Below are positions 1 through 7,021 of a stretch of 25,684 bases of DNA, one piece after another. The translations under genes were made by a program, and so were the position numbers. This stretch comes from Bacteroidales bacterium (GTDB taxonomy: Bacteria; Bacteroidota; Bacteroidia; Bacteroidales; UBA3663): contig JAEDEY010000025.1 in assembly GCA_016293065.1 (NCBI GenBank), positions 1 to 25,684 on the forward strand. The letters run 5' to 3'. The first letter of the stretch is position 1, and the number at the start of each line of letters is the position of its first letter. Below the pieces are notes generated by a model. The model was not told the DNA's origin and ran no database searches. It saw only the letters and a list, made by a program, of their open reading frames with translations.

Positions 1-101
1 CCCTAATCTACTATCCTAACTACCCTGATCTGGATAACGCAGAACATGTTTTTGCGCGTCCTTAATACGTTTTCCTGCCCATCAGGACAAAGAATTGTTT
101 T

Positions 102-344
102 CTATATCCTCCACCCCACAGCATCCTCTTCATGGTCCGATTCTTTGAGCAGGCGGGATGGTGAGTAGCCGCAGATCTTGCGGAAGTCGGAATAGAGATG
201 AGAGAAGTCGCAATAGCCATTTGACCAGGCAATAATACGCTGCACCAATGGAGACTCTTCGTCCTTGCCCCAGAAATACATCTTGACATAAGGACGAAGA
301 CTTGGAATGGGAAAAATGAGTTTGACACTTTGACACTTTGACAC
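102..344 (-). pseudogene. Remnant of an AraC-family regulator
   Basis: The frame encodes about 80 residues. The segment FSHLYSDFRKICGYSPSRLL has the look of the second helix-turn-helix and end of an AraC-type DNA-binding domain (pattern: F/Y-x-SHFxxxFK-K-x-G-x-SPSxxR). The preceding stretch PSLRPYVKMYFWGKDEE resembles the N-terminal end of some AraC regulators, so the middle of the gene may have been deleted; that second similarity is weak. A full AraC protein needs about 270-300 residues, so this cannot be functional. Its first codons are made from the GTGTCAAA octamer array at 321-352, so the apparent start is artificial. An alternative is a chance open frame, but the C-terminal motif argues against that. 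Confidence 0.5.
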
Positions 345-352
345 TTTGACAC
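321..352. repeat. (GTGTCAAA)4 octamer tandem repeat, array 1
   Basis: Four perfect copies of TTTGACAC on the plus strand (GTGTCAAA on the minus strand). Read on the minus strand, the array is followed by CTCATTTT. Array 2 at 16275-16314 has the same unit and the same CTCATTTT flank on the opposite strand. The two arrays are therefore inverted copies of one element. Confidence 0.9.
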
Positions 353-473
353 CTTATTCAACCCATAGAAGGGTTTAAGTCAAAATCCATTCAACTTTTT
401 TTTAGGGTACTACAAGGTGCAGTGAGCTTTCTGACAAAGCAGTGATAACAATAAAACCAAACACTTCGTATAA

Positions 474-508
474 CAAAAAAGCCTGGGAGATTTCCCCAGG
501 CTTTTTTA
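474..508 (-). terminator. Bidirectional intrinsic terminator after the NigD-like gene
   Basis: Perfect 7-bp stem GCCTGGG (481-487) / CCCAGGC (495-501) with a 7-nt loop, flanked by six A's on the left and six T's on the right. It lies 20 bp beyond the stop of the minus-strand lipoprotein gene, so it should terminate that transcript. The symmetric A and T runs would also stop plus-strand transcription. Confidence 0.85.
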
Positions 509-528
509 TATTTCGGAAATAAGGATTT

Positions 529-1305
529 TTAGAATGGCTTAAAGAAGTCTTCGCGCTTGATGGTTTTCTTCAACTGCTGCTTGCCATCCTTTGTCTTGTA
601 GTTGATAGTGATGTTGACCTCCGACAACGAATGGCGCATCACATGCTGCTGCATGTCTGTAAGGCTGAAGCTTGAAAGTAACGAAGCGACCTGGCTGCCT
701 TCTGTAGCACCGCTCTTCTTGTGCTTGTTAAGATAGAGAGTAACCGAAACCTCAGATGGATTGCTCTCATCGACAGTATATGTTGCGAGCACTGTAGGAA
801 GGGTGCCTGTCTGTCCTTCGACATAAAAAGTAGAAGAGAACTGAGCTGTCATATAGCCCTTGTAGAACCAGATGCCATTCTCTCGGCTGATGTCATGGAA
901 TGTGCTGATGCTATCGTCAGCAAGATAGTTTTTGAATTTCATGTCAGCCTCGGCCATCTCTGGAGTGCGGATCACAGAAGTAGGAACCACCGAACCCTGA
1001 GCAACCTCAGCATTCTTCACTATCAATGAAGTAGAAGAGTCGCCAGTCACATCAGCGTCCTTGTAAGTCACCACGAGAAGAACACGTTCGGCATTGGCGA
1101 AGTTTTTGTTTGCCATCAACTGCTGTGCTGCTGTTACAGAAGGATAGACCACAGGACCACCATCCAGCCACAGAACAGGAGATCCGATAGAATTCTGGAC
1201 AGTGAAGACACCCTGCATATATCCTCCAGGTTCTCCATCAGAGTTACAAGACGCAAACATAGCCATGGTAATGGCAAAAACTGCTAAATAAATTTTCTTG
1301 AACAT
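529..1305 (-). CDS. NigD-like outer-membrane lipoprotein (probable)
   Basis: The product has 258 residues. The N-terminus has a lysine pair, a hydrophobic core and a lipobox ending in FASC, so Cys20 is the predicted lipidated residue. It is followed by NSDGE, an acidic stretch of the kind linked to surface export of Bacteroidetes lipoproteins. The rest is beta-rich without membrane segments. Overall length, an early segment that reads as a small beta barrel (GVFTVQNS...VLWLDGG) and a beta-rich C-terminal half resemble NigD-like proteins of Bacteroidales, whose function is mostly unknown. It is a single-gene unit with its own terminator at 474-508 and a divergent promoter region shared with the acyltransferase operon. 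The lipoprotein call is firm; the family call is from general pattern only. Confidence 0.6.
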   Translation of the reverse strand: MFKKIYLAVFAITMAMFASCNSDGEPGGYMQGVFTVQNSIGSPVLWLDGGPVVYPSVTAAQQLMANKNFANAERVLLVVTYKDADVTGDSSTSLIVKNAEVAQGSVVPTSVIRTPEMAEADMKFKNYLADDSISTFHDISRENGIWFYKGYMTAQFSSTFYVEGQTGTLPTVLATYTVDESNPSEVSVTLYLNKHKKSGATEGSQVASLLSSFSLTDMQQHVMRHSLSEVNITINYKTKDGKQQLKKTIKREDFFKPF

Positions 1306-1344
1306 TTTATTGAATTTTTGGTTATTTTTATCTTTTTCGAGGCG

Positions 1345-1375
1345 CGAAGATAATGTTTTTTTATCAAAACAACAA
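1345..1375 (-). promoter_or_regulatory. Candidate promoter of the NigD-like gene
   Basis: On the minus strand a -33-like TTG (1375-1373) is followed after 20 bp by TATCTTCG (1352-1345), one base off the Bacteroidetes -7 consensus TAnnTTTG. It lies about 40 bp upstream of the start codon in an A/T-rich gap. Confidence 0.4.
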
Positions 1376-1445
1376 CTTTCCTGCCAGTATATGTCGATTT
1401 TTAGATTTTTTTATGTAAAAAGAGCGTTCTTATTAAAATATATGC

Positions 1446-1453
1446 TATATTTG
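1446..1453 (+). promoter_or_regulatory. -7 box of the lipid acyltransferase operon
   Basis: TATATTTG matches the TAnnTTTG -7 consensus perfectly and ends 17 bp before the ATG at 1471. No clear TTTG -33 box is seen 19-21 bp upstream. The short leader leaves little room for other control elements. Confidence 0.5.
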
Positions 1454-1470
1454 CCCTTAAAAGTGAAGCA

Positions 1471-2382
1471 ATGACAGAACAACTCGAACATAACGACTGG
1501 AAAGGAACCACAGGCGGGATGCCATGGATGCAGAGGTCACTCGTCTCCATCCTCGGACATACCGACCCTCGCATCGTCTATTTCTTTGTGGCATTGGTCG
1601 CGCCTTTCTACATGCTCTTCTCCCATCAGGGTTACATCGCTCAATACCGTTTCTTCACCGAGCGGCTTCAAGAACCTTGGTGGAAGGCTTTCTGGCATGT
1701 CTATGTCAACCATTTCCGCTTCGGCCAGATCATCATCGACCGCTTTGCTGCCTATGGAGGACGGAATTTCAAGTTTGAGATTGCCAATCAGGACATCTGG
1801 CAACACTTGTCGTCGCAACCCGAGGGTTTCATACAAATGAGTTCGCACATAGGCAATTACGAGCTGGCAGGTTATTCGTTGCGTTCTGCACACAAGAGGC
1901 TGTATGCGCTGGTATTCATGGGCGAGACAGAAACAGTGATGAAGAACCGCTCGAAGGAGTTCACTCCCAACAACATCGAGATGGTGCCCATCATGCCCGA
2001 TATGTCGCATATATTCACTCTCAACAACGCACTCGCCAACGGCAACATCGCGAGTATGCCCAGCGACCGCATCTTCGGTTCGCAGAAGGCACTCAACTGC
2101 CGTTTCTTCGGGTTGGATGCCAAGTTCCCTCTCGGTCCGTTCTCGCTTGCCGTATCTCGCGGCTGTGGCGCATTGGCGGTGTTTGTGATGAAGAAGAAAT
2201 GGGACACCTACTCTATCTATATCTTTGACCTAAGCAAAGGCTACGAGCAAATCGACAGTGCCCTGCTCAGCAAGAAGAACGTGCGCCAGCAAGCGTTGGC
2301 CGACGAGTTTGCACGACGGCTTGAAGAGATAGTGAGGAAGTATCCGACCCAGTGGTTCAATTATTATGACTTTTGGAAATAA
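1471..2382 (+). CDS. LpxL/HtrB-type lysophospholipid (lipid A) acyltransferase
   Basis: The product has 303 residues, the usual size of the family. It belongs to the LpxL-type acyltransferases, inner-membrane enzymes that move a fatty-acyl chain from acyl-ACP to lipid A or a related lipid. The catalytic HX4(D/E) motif is present as HIGNYE (His126, Glu131), and the later segment MPSDRIFG...FFG...FPLGPFSLA matches the conserved substrate region. A hydrophobic stretch near residues 30-50 (VYFFVALVAPFYMLF) would anchor it. It is the first gene of a tight four-gene operon, with two hotdog proteins and a PlsC-type enzyme behind it. Such acyltransferases occur both as LPS enzymes and as members of aryl-polyene/flexirubin-type clusters, and the neighbours favour a specialised lipid over ordinary lipid A. 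The exact acceptor cannot be read from the sequence. Confidence 0.82.
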   Translation: MTEQLEHNDWKGTTGGMPWMQRSLVSILGHTDPRIVYFFVALVAPFYMLFSHQGYIAQYRFFTERLQEPWWKAFWHVYVNHFRFGQIIIDRFAAYGGRNFKFEIANQDIWQHLSSQPEGFIQMSSHIGNYELAGYSLRSAHKRLYALVFMGETETVMKNRSKEFTPNNIEMVPIMPDMSHIFTLNNALANGNIASMPSDRIFGSQKALNCRFFGLDAKFPLGPFSLAVSRGCGALAVFVMKKKWDTYSIYIFDLSKGYEQIDSALLSKKNVRQQALADEFARRLEEIVRKYPTQWFNYYDFWK

Positions 2383-2389
2383 ACGAGTT

Positions 2390-2833
2390 ATGACAGATCA
2401 GGAATTCCTGCAGATACCCATCAGAAGCCTCTTGCCCCAGCAAGACCCCTTTGTCATGGTGAGCCAGTTGCAGCACTATGACGAGATACGCACCTCTACC
2501 CTGCTGCACATCACCGACGACAACCTCTTCTGTCGCAACGGAAAGATGGTGGCAAGCGGACTGATCGAGAATTTGGCACAGACCTGCGCCACCCGCATAG
2601 GATATATCAATAAGTATATTCTTCACAAAGACATCAATATCGGCTATATTGGCGCTATACGAGACCTGAAGATATACCATCTGCCCGAAGCAGGACAGAC
2701 CATCGAGACCAGCATCGAGGTACTGAGCGAGTCGTTCGGACTGACCCTTGCCCACGGGACGATATGCCTGAGTGACGGCACTGTGATTGCTGAAGGTGAA
2801 ATGAAAATTGCGCTTAGCGAAAAAACTGTTTGA
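2390..2833 (+). CDS. Hotdog-fold dehydratase-like protein, ApeP/FabZ-related, lacks catalytic His
   Basis: The product has 147 residues from the ATG at 2390. An in-frame ATG at 2366 would overlap the upstream gene, so I prefer the later one, 7 bp after the previous stop. The N-terminal LLPQQDPFVMVSQL corresponds to the LPHRyPFLLVD opening of FabZ-type hotdog proteins, and GLIENLAQTCATRIGY to the central helix carrying the active-site Glu (Glu60). FabZ has its catalytic His 14 residues before that Glu in a GHFP motif; here the aligned position is Leu46 and no His lies near it. Alone it is therefore unlikely to dehydrate 3-hydroxyacyl-ACP in the FabZ way. The next gene has the reverse pattern, which suggests a heterodimer (see findings). 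Confidence 0.75.
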   Translation: MTDQEFLQIPIRSLLPQQDPFVMVSQLQHYDEIRTSTLLHITDDNLFCRNGKMVASGLIENLAQTCATRIGYINKYILHKDINIGYIGAIRDLKIYHLPEAGQTIETSIEVLSESFGLTLAHGTICLSDGTVIAEGEMKIALSEKTV

Positions 2834-2834
2834 C

Positions 2835-3209
2835 ATGACTATACTCGGAAACCTATATTCGATTGTGGGCGAGACTCACCCCAGTGAGTCGAAAGCAGAT
2901 TATGTCATCAGGCTCGATGCCAACGACATAATATTCAAAGCCCATTTCCCCAACGAGCCAATACTGCCTGGTGCCTGCATCACACAGATGGTGCTCGAAC
3001 TGTATGAACGCTGGACTGGCAGAAACGCCGACATCAGCAGGATAGGCAACCTGAAGTTCCTTTCTGCCATATCACCAGCCGAAGAGACGGAACTGACCGT
3101 AAGCATCGAGAAGGCTGACACCAACGACCAGACAGATCGCATCAAGGCATCGATAACCCATGCAGCCATCTGCCATGCCAAGATGTCGATGGATATTATT
3201 TATCACTAA
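2835..3209 (+). CDS. Hotdog-fold dehydratase-like protein, ApeI/FabZ-related, Glu replaced by Gln
   Basis: The product has 124 residues from the ATG at 2835, one base after the preceding stop codon. An upstream in-frame ATG at 2808 would overlap the previous gene and is less likely. The motif AHFPNEPILPGACITQ matches the FabZ active-site segment GHFPxxPIxPGxxxLE. The catalytic His is present (His37), but the residue 14 positions later that should be Glu is Gln51. The nearly overlapping arrangement with the upstream hotdog gene implies translational coupling and matched amounts, as expected of partners in one complex. The likely substrate is a 3-hydroxyacyl-ACP made by fatty-acid synthase or a polyketide-like system elsewhere, since no ketosynthase or carrier protein is encoded here. 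It could instead be a thioesterase-like hotdog protein. Confidence 0.75.
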   Translation: MTILGNLYSIVGETHPSESKADYVIRLDANDIIFKAHFPNEPILPGACITQMVLELYERWTGRNADISRIGNLKFLSAISPAEETELTVSIEKADTNDQTDRIKASITHAAICHAKMSMDIIYH

Positions 3210-3223
3210 CAGCAAAAAGCAAT

Positions 3224-4375
3224 ATGGAAAAATACGACAAGTTCGACGACATCCGTCCGTACAACCCCGATGAAGTGCCTGCTGCCATGCAACGCATAGC
3301 CGAGAGCGAAGGCTTCCCTATCGTCGCTTCCTTTGTTTTCCCCGACCAAGACATCAAGAAGCTGCGCACCATGGTCGCTAATCTGAAAACTACCGAGGAG
3401 TTCCAGTCGAAGGTGATGGCACAGTTCAACGAACAGGTCATCAAACGAAGCACCACTGAGTTCAACGTCGAAGGCATCGACACGCTGCAGAAAGATGTGC
3501 CTTACCTTTATGTCTCAAACCATCGCGACATAGTGCTCGACTCAAGCCTTCTGCAATACAAGCTGCACTCGTTGGGATTCCAGACTACAGAGATAACTTT
3601 CGGTGCCAATCTGATGTGTATGCCCCTCATCATCGATATTGGCAAGTCGAACAAGATGTTCCGTGTCGAACGCGGCGGCACCCCCAAGGAGTTCTACCGC
3701 TGCTCGCTCCACTTGTCGGAATACATACGCCATGTCATCACCGAAAAGCACTCATCGGTATGGATTGCCCAGCGCAACGGCCGCACCAAGGATGGTTTGG
3801 ACAAAACCGACCAGGGAATCATCAAGATGTTCGGCATGAGCCGAAACGACGATAAGATAAAGTCGCTTGCCGAACTCAACATCATACCCGTAAGCGTCTC
3901 TTACGAATGGGAGTCGTGCGACTATCTGAAGGCTTTCGAACTATATATCAGCCGCAATCAGAAATACATCAAACGCCCGGGCGAAGATGTCACAAGCATC
4001 CTCACAGGCATCACTCAGCCCAAGGGCAGGGTACACTTCGAGATTTGTCCACAAATCAGGGAAGAGGAACTGTCGGCTTTCGACTGTATGACTGCCAACG
4101 AGTATCACCAGCAGGTGGCAAGGCTCATCGACCAGCGTATCATAAGCCATTACAGACTTTGGCCAAACAACTACATCGCCCACGATATGCTGTATGGCAC
4201 CAACACCTACAGGGAGTATTATACCGATGAGGAAAAACAACTGTTCGTCGAACACATGGCAGTGCTCAACCAGATGGCACAGCTCGAGCAATATGAGGTA
4301 ACAGACCTCGATGCCCTTTACGACATCTTCCTCGGCATCTATGCCAACCCTGTCAATCAGAAGCTGGTCAAGTAA
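3224..4375 (+). CDS. PlsC/GPAT-type 1-acyl-glycerol-3-phosphate acyltransferase family protein
   Basis: The product has 383 residues, longer than typical PlsC (about 240). Residues 95-110 contain VSNHRDIVLDSSLL, the NHx(n)D catalytic motif; His100 is spaced six from Asp106 (HX5D) instead of the usual HX4D, with an extra Asp at 102. FRVERGG near residue 147 and WIAQRNGRTKDG near 184 correspond to the phosphate-binding motifs of glycerolipid acyltransferases. The first 80 residues and last 100 residues are extensions outside the catalytic core, without membrane helices that I can see. It is the last gene of the four-gene operon, 14 bp after the second hotdog gene, and is followed by a hairpin terminator at 4424-4469. 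The role is acyl transfer onto a glycerol-phosphate-like or related acceptor; the real acceptor is unknown. Confidence 0.75.
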   Translation: MEKYDKFDDIRPYNPDEVPAAMQRIAESEGFPIVASFVFPDQDIKKLRTMVANLKTTEEFQSKVMAQFNEQVIKRSTTEFNVEGIDTLQKDVPYLYVSNHRDIVLDSSLLQYKLHSLGFQTTEITFGANLMCMPLIIDIGKSNKMFRVERGGTPKEFYRCSLHLSEYIRHVITEKHSSVWIAQRNGRTKDGLDKTDQGIIKMFGMSRNDDKIKSLAELNIIPVSVSYEWESCDYLKAFELYISRNQKYIKRPGEDVTSILTGITQPKGRVHFEICPQIREEELSAFDCMTANEYHQQVARLIDQRIISHYRLWPNNYIAHDMLYGTNTYREYYTDEEKQLFVEHMAVLNQMAQLEQYEVTDLDALYDIFLGIYANPVNQKLVK

Positions 4376-4423
4376 TGCTATTTTGCAACACCAAACTATA
4401 ATTTTTATACATTTTTCATCAAA

Positions 4424-4469
4424 TAAGCACAGATTGCTTGCAAATTTATGCAGTTTGTGCTTACTTTTT
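4424..4469 (+). terminator. Intrinsic terminator of the acyltransferase operon
   Basis: A 14-bp stem pairs 4424-4437 with 4450-4463, perfect if two G-U pairs are allowed, around a 12-nt loop. It is followed by C and five T's (4465-4469). It lies 49 bp past the PlsC-type stop codon and directly abuts the -7 box of the threonine operon, so termination and the next initiation occur within about 65 bp. Confidence 0.75.
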
Positions 4470-4488
4470 GAAAATTTGCCTATCTTTG
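4454..4488 (+). promoter_or_regulatory. Promoter of the threonine operon
   Basis: TATCTTTG at 4481-4488 is a perfect Bacteroidetes -7 box. A TTTG at 4454-4457 could be the -33 box, but the 23-bp spacing is longer than the usual 19-21, and it lies inside the right arm of the upstream terminator. The leader to the ATG is about 40 bp and contains no open frame rich in threonine codons, so I see no leader-peptide attenuator. Confidence 0.6.
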
Positions 4489-4536
4489 CAAACATATAGA
4501 CAGTGTTAGGTTATTATCATTGAAAAAGGAAATATT

Positions 4537-6987
4537 ATGCACGTATTGAAGTTCGGAGGCACATCAGTTGGGTCTATCCGCAGTATCAAGAATGTCAAGC
4601 AAATAGTAGAAGAACGTAAACAACCTCTCATAGTAGTGGTATCTGCGCTCGGTGGCATCACCGACCGTCTCATTTCTACTGCCAACAAGGCCGCTTCGGG
4701 CGACGAGTCATATATCGAGGAGTTCCAGTTCATCCAGCAGCGCCACTATGACGTAGTGGAGGGCTTGCTCGACGGTGAGGAACTGACCACAATGAAGATT
4801 TTCATTGCGGGAATACTCGATGAGCTGAAGAATATCTACAATGGTATCTTCCTCATCCGCGAACTCTCGGCTCGCACGCTTTGCACCGTGGTGAGCTATG
4901 GCGAACGCATCTCAAGCCGCATCATTGCCACAGTCATCAAGGGTGCCACATGGATCGACAGCCGCGATATCGTCAAGACCACCAAGGACTGGGACAAGAA
5001 CGTCTGCAACTTCGAACAGACCAACCCTAATGTCGTGGCAATGTGGGATAAGGTCAAGGCCGAAAGCCAGTGCCCAATCATCGTGATGGGCGGTTTCATC
5101 GCGTCCGACAGCGTCACAGGCGAAGTCACCAACCTCGGTCGCGGCGGTTCAGACTATACCGCTGCCATCGTGGCTGCTGCCCTTCAGGCAGAGATGCTCG
5201 AGATATGGACCGATGTCGATGGCTTCATGACAGCCGACCCTCGCGTCATCAACAATGCCTACGTCATCAGCCAGCTGTCGTTTGTCGAGGCTATGGAGCT
5301 CTGCAACTTCGGTGCAAAGGTCATCTACCCTCCGACTATCTTCCCTGTATATCATAAGAATATTCCTATCGTCATCAAGAACACCTTCAACCCTACTGCC
5401 CCTGGCACGCTGATCAGTTCAGACACTACACATGGCGACCGTCAGGTCATCAAGGGTATCTCGTCGATCAACGACACCTCGCTCGTCACCGTATCGGGCT
5501 TGGGCATGGTAGGTGTGATCGGTGTCAACAAGCGCATCTTCTCGACTCTTGCCGACAATGGCATCTCGGTGTTCATCGTGTCGCAGGCTTCGTCCGAGAA
5601 CTCTTCGACCATCGGTGTCAAGAATGCCGATGCCGAACGTGCTGTCGAGGTGCTCTCGAAGGAGTTCAAGAAAGAGATGGAGATGGGCGAGATTTCGTCG
5701 ATTACAGCCGAACACGACCTTGCCACAGTGGCTATCGTGGGCGAGAAGATGAAGCAGACCCCAGGCATTGCCGGCAAGCTCTTCCGCACTCTCGGTCTCA
5801 ACGGTATCAACGTCATTGCCTGCGCTCAGGGTGCATCCGAGACCAATATCTCGTTTGTCACCTCCAAGTCTTCGCTGCGCAAGGCTCTCAACGTCATCCA
5901 CGACTCATTCTTCCTTTCGGAATACAACGTGCTCAACCTCTTCCTCAGCGGTGTAGGACTCGTGGGACGCAACCTCATCGAGCAGATCCGCACCCAGCAG
6001 GACTATCTGCTCAAGCACAAGAACCTCCAGATCCGCATCGTCGGGATGAGCAATTCGCGCGTCTATCTCTACGACCGCGATGGCATCGACCTCAACAACT
6101 GGGAGTCATTGCTCAAGGCATCGACCGAGCAGTCATCGCCTGAGATCCTGCGCGACAAGATCATTCAGGAGAATGTGTTCAATGCCGTCTTTGTCGATTG
6201 CACAGCTTCGGCTGAAGTGGCAGAGATCTATCACTCTCTCCTCGACCATAACATCAACGTGGTCTGCGCCAACAAGGTGGCTGCCAGCGGCGACTACGAT
6301 AACTACCGTCTCCTGAAGCGCACTGCCCGCAAGCGTGGCGTGAAGTATCTCTTCGAGACCAACGTAGGTGCAGGTCTGCCTATCATCAACACCATCAACA
6401 ACCTCATCAACTCGGGCGACGAGATCCTCGAGATCGAGGCTGTGGTAAGCGGCACTCTCAACTTCATCTTCAACACTCTCAGCAAGGACATACCTATGAG
6501 CAAGGCCATCCTCATGGCACGCGAAGCAGGCTATGCCGAGCCAGACCCACGTCTCGACCTCAACGGCAGCGACGTGATCCGCAAGATCGTGATCCTCAGC
6601 CGCGAGTCGGGCTATCGCATCAGCAAGGAAGATGTCGAGAAGCATCTCTTCATCCCCGACAGTTACTTCGAGGGCACTACCGAACAGTTCTGGGCTACCA
6701 TCCCCGAGCTCGATGCACATTTCGAGGAGATGCGCGAGAAGGCTGCTGCCAAGGGTCATCGCTTCCGCTTTGTGGCTTCGCTCAGCAACGGCAAGGCAAA
6801 GGTCGAACTCCGGGAAGTCGGTGCCGACCATCCTTTCTACCGTCTCGAAGGCTCCAACAACGTCATCCTCCTGCGCACAGCACGCTACAAGGAACAGCCT
6901 ATGGAAATCAAGGGCTATGGTGCTGGTGCAGCAGTGACAGCAGCAGGTGTCTTTGCCGACATCATCTCAATCGCCAACATCCGCTGA
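4537..6987 (+). CDS. thrA: Bifunctional aspartate kinase / homoserine dehydrogenase
   Basis: The product has 816 residues, normal for fused ThrA/MetL-type enzymes (about 810-820). Residues 4-11 (LKFGGTSV) are the aspartokinase ATP/aspartate signature, and NLGRGGSDYTAAIVAA near 205 is the second kinase motif. Two ACT-like segments lie between about 310 and 460 (for example TVSGLGMVGVIGV and VAIVGEKMKQTPGIAGKLF), the usual site of feedback control. The C-terminal half starts near residue 465 with the NAD(P)-binding loop GVGLVGRNL. It continues with ANKVAASGDYDNY and LFETNVGAGLPIINTINNL, typical of homoserine dehydrogenase, and SGTLNFIFNTL. It catalyses the first and third steps from aspartate to homoserine. 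The gene heads an operon with apgM-like and thrC genes, indicating threonine supply. ACT-based threonine inhibition is inferred. Confidence 0.95.
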   Translation: MHVLKFGGTSVGSIRSIKNVKQIVEERKQPLIVVVSALGGITDRLISTANKAASGDESYIEEFQFIQQRHYDVVEGLLDGEELTTMKIFIAGILDELKNIYNGIFLIRELSARTLCTVVSYGERISSRIIATVIKGATWIDSRDIVKTTKDWDKNVCNFEQTNPNVVAMWDKVKAESQCPIIVMGGFIASDSVTGEVTNLGRGGSDYTAAIVAAALQAEMLEIWTDVDGFMTADPRVINNAYVISQLSFVEAMELCNFGAKVIYPPTIFPVYHKNIPIVIKNTFNPTAPGTLISSDTTHGDRQVIKGISSINDTSLVTVSGLGMVGVIGVNKRIFSTLADNGISVFIVSQASSENSSTIGVKNADAERAVEVLSKEFKKEMEMGEISSITAEHDLATVAIVGEKMKQTPGIAGKLFRTLGLNGINVIACAQGASETNISFVTSKSSLRKALNVIHDSFFLSEYNVLNLFLSGVGLVGRNLIEQIRTQQDYLLKHKNLQIRIVGMSNSRVYLYDRDGIDLNNWESLLKASTEQSSPEILRDKIIQENVFNAVFVDCTASAEVAEIYHSLLDHNINVVCANKVAASGDYDNYRLLKRTARKRGVKYLFETNVGAGLPIINTINNLINSGDEILEIEAVVSGTLNFIFNTLSKDIPMSKAILMAREAGYAEPDPRLDLNGSDVIRKIVILSRESGYRISKEDVEKHLFIPDSYFEGTTEQFWATIPELDAHFEEMREKAAAKGHRFRFVASLSNGKAKVELREVGADHPFYRLEGSNNVILLRTARYKEQPMEIKGYGAGAAVTAAGVFADIISIANIR

Positions 6988-7021
6988 TGGGCAATTATCA
7001 ACTGTCAATAATTTATCACCA

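Noticed and set aside
321..352. CRISPR-like array at the octamer repeats
   Set aside because: The 8-bp units are directly adjacent with no spacers, and no cas genes are in the window.
62..361. 99-codon open frame over the AraC remnant on the minus strand
   Set aside because: It runs in another frame, has a repeat-derived start and shows no protein-like pattern, whereas the neighbouring frame carries an AraC-type motif.
4489..4536. Threonine leader-peptide attenuator before thrA
   Set aside because: The leader is under 50 bp, with no short open frame rich in Thr or Ile codons and no second hairpin.
6133..6831. 232-codon open frame antisense to thrA
   Set aside because: It mirrors codon structure of the intact thrA gene; the sequence is rich in repetitive Val/Glu/Asp and has no motif.
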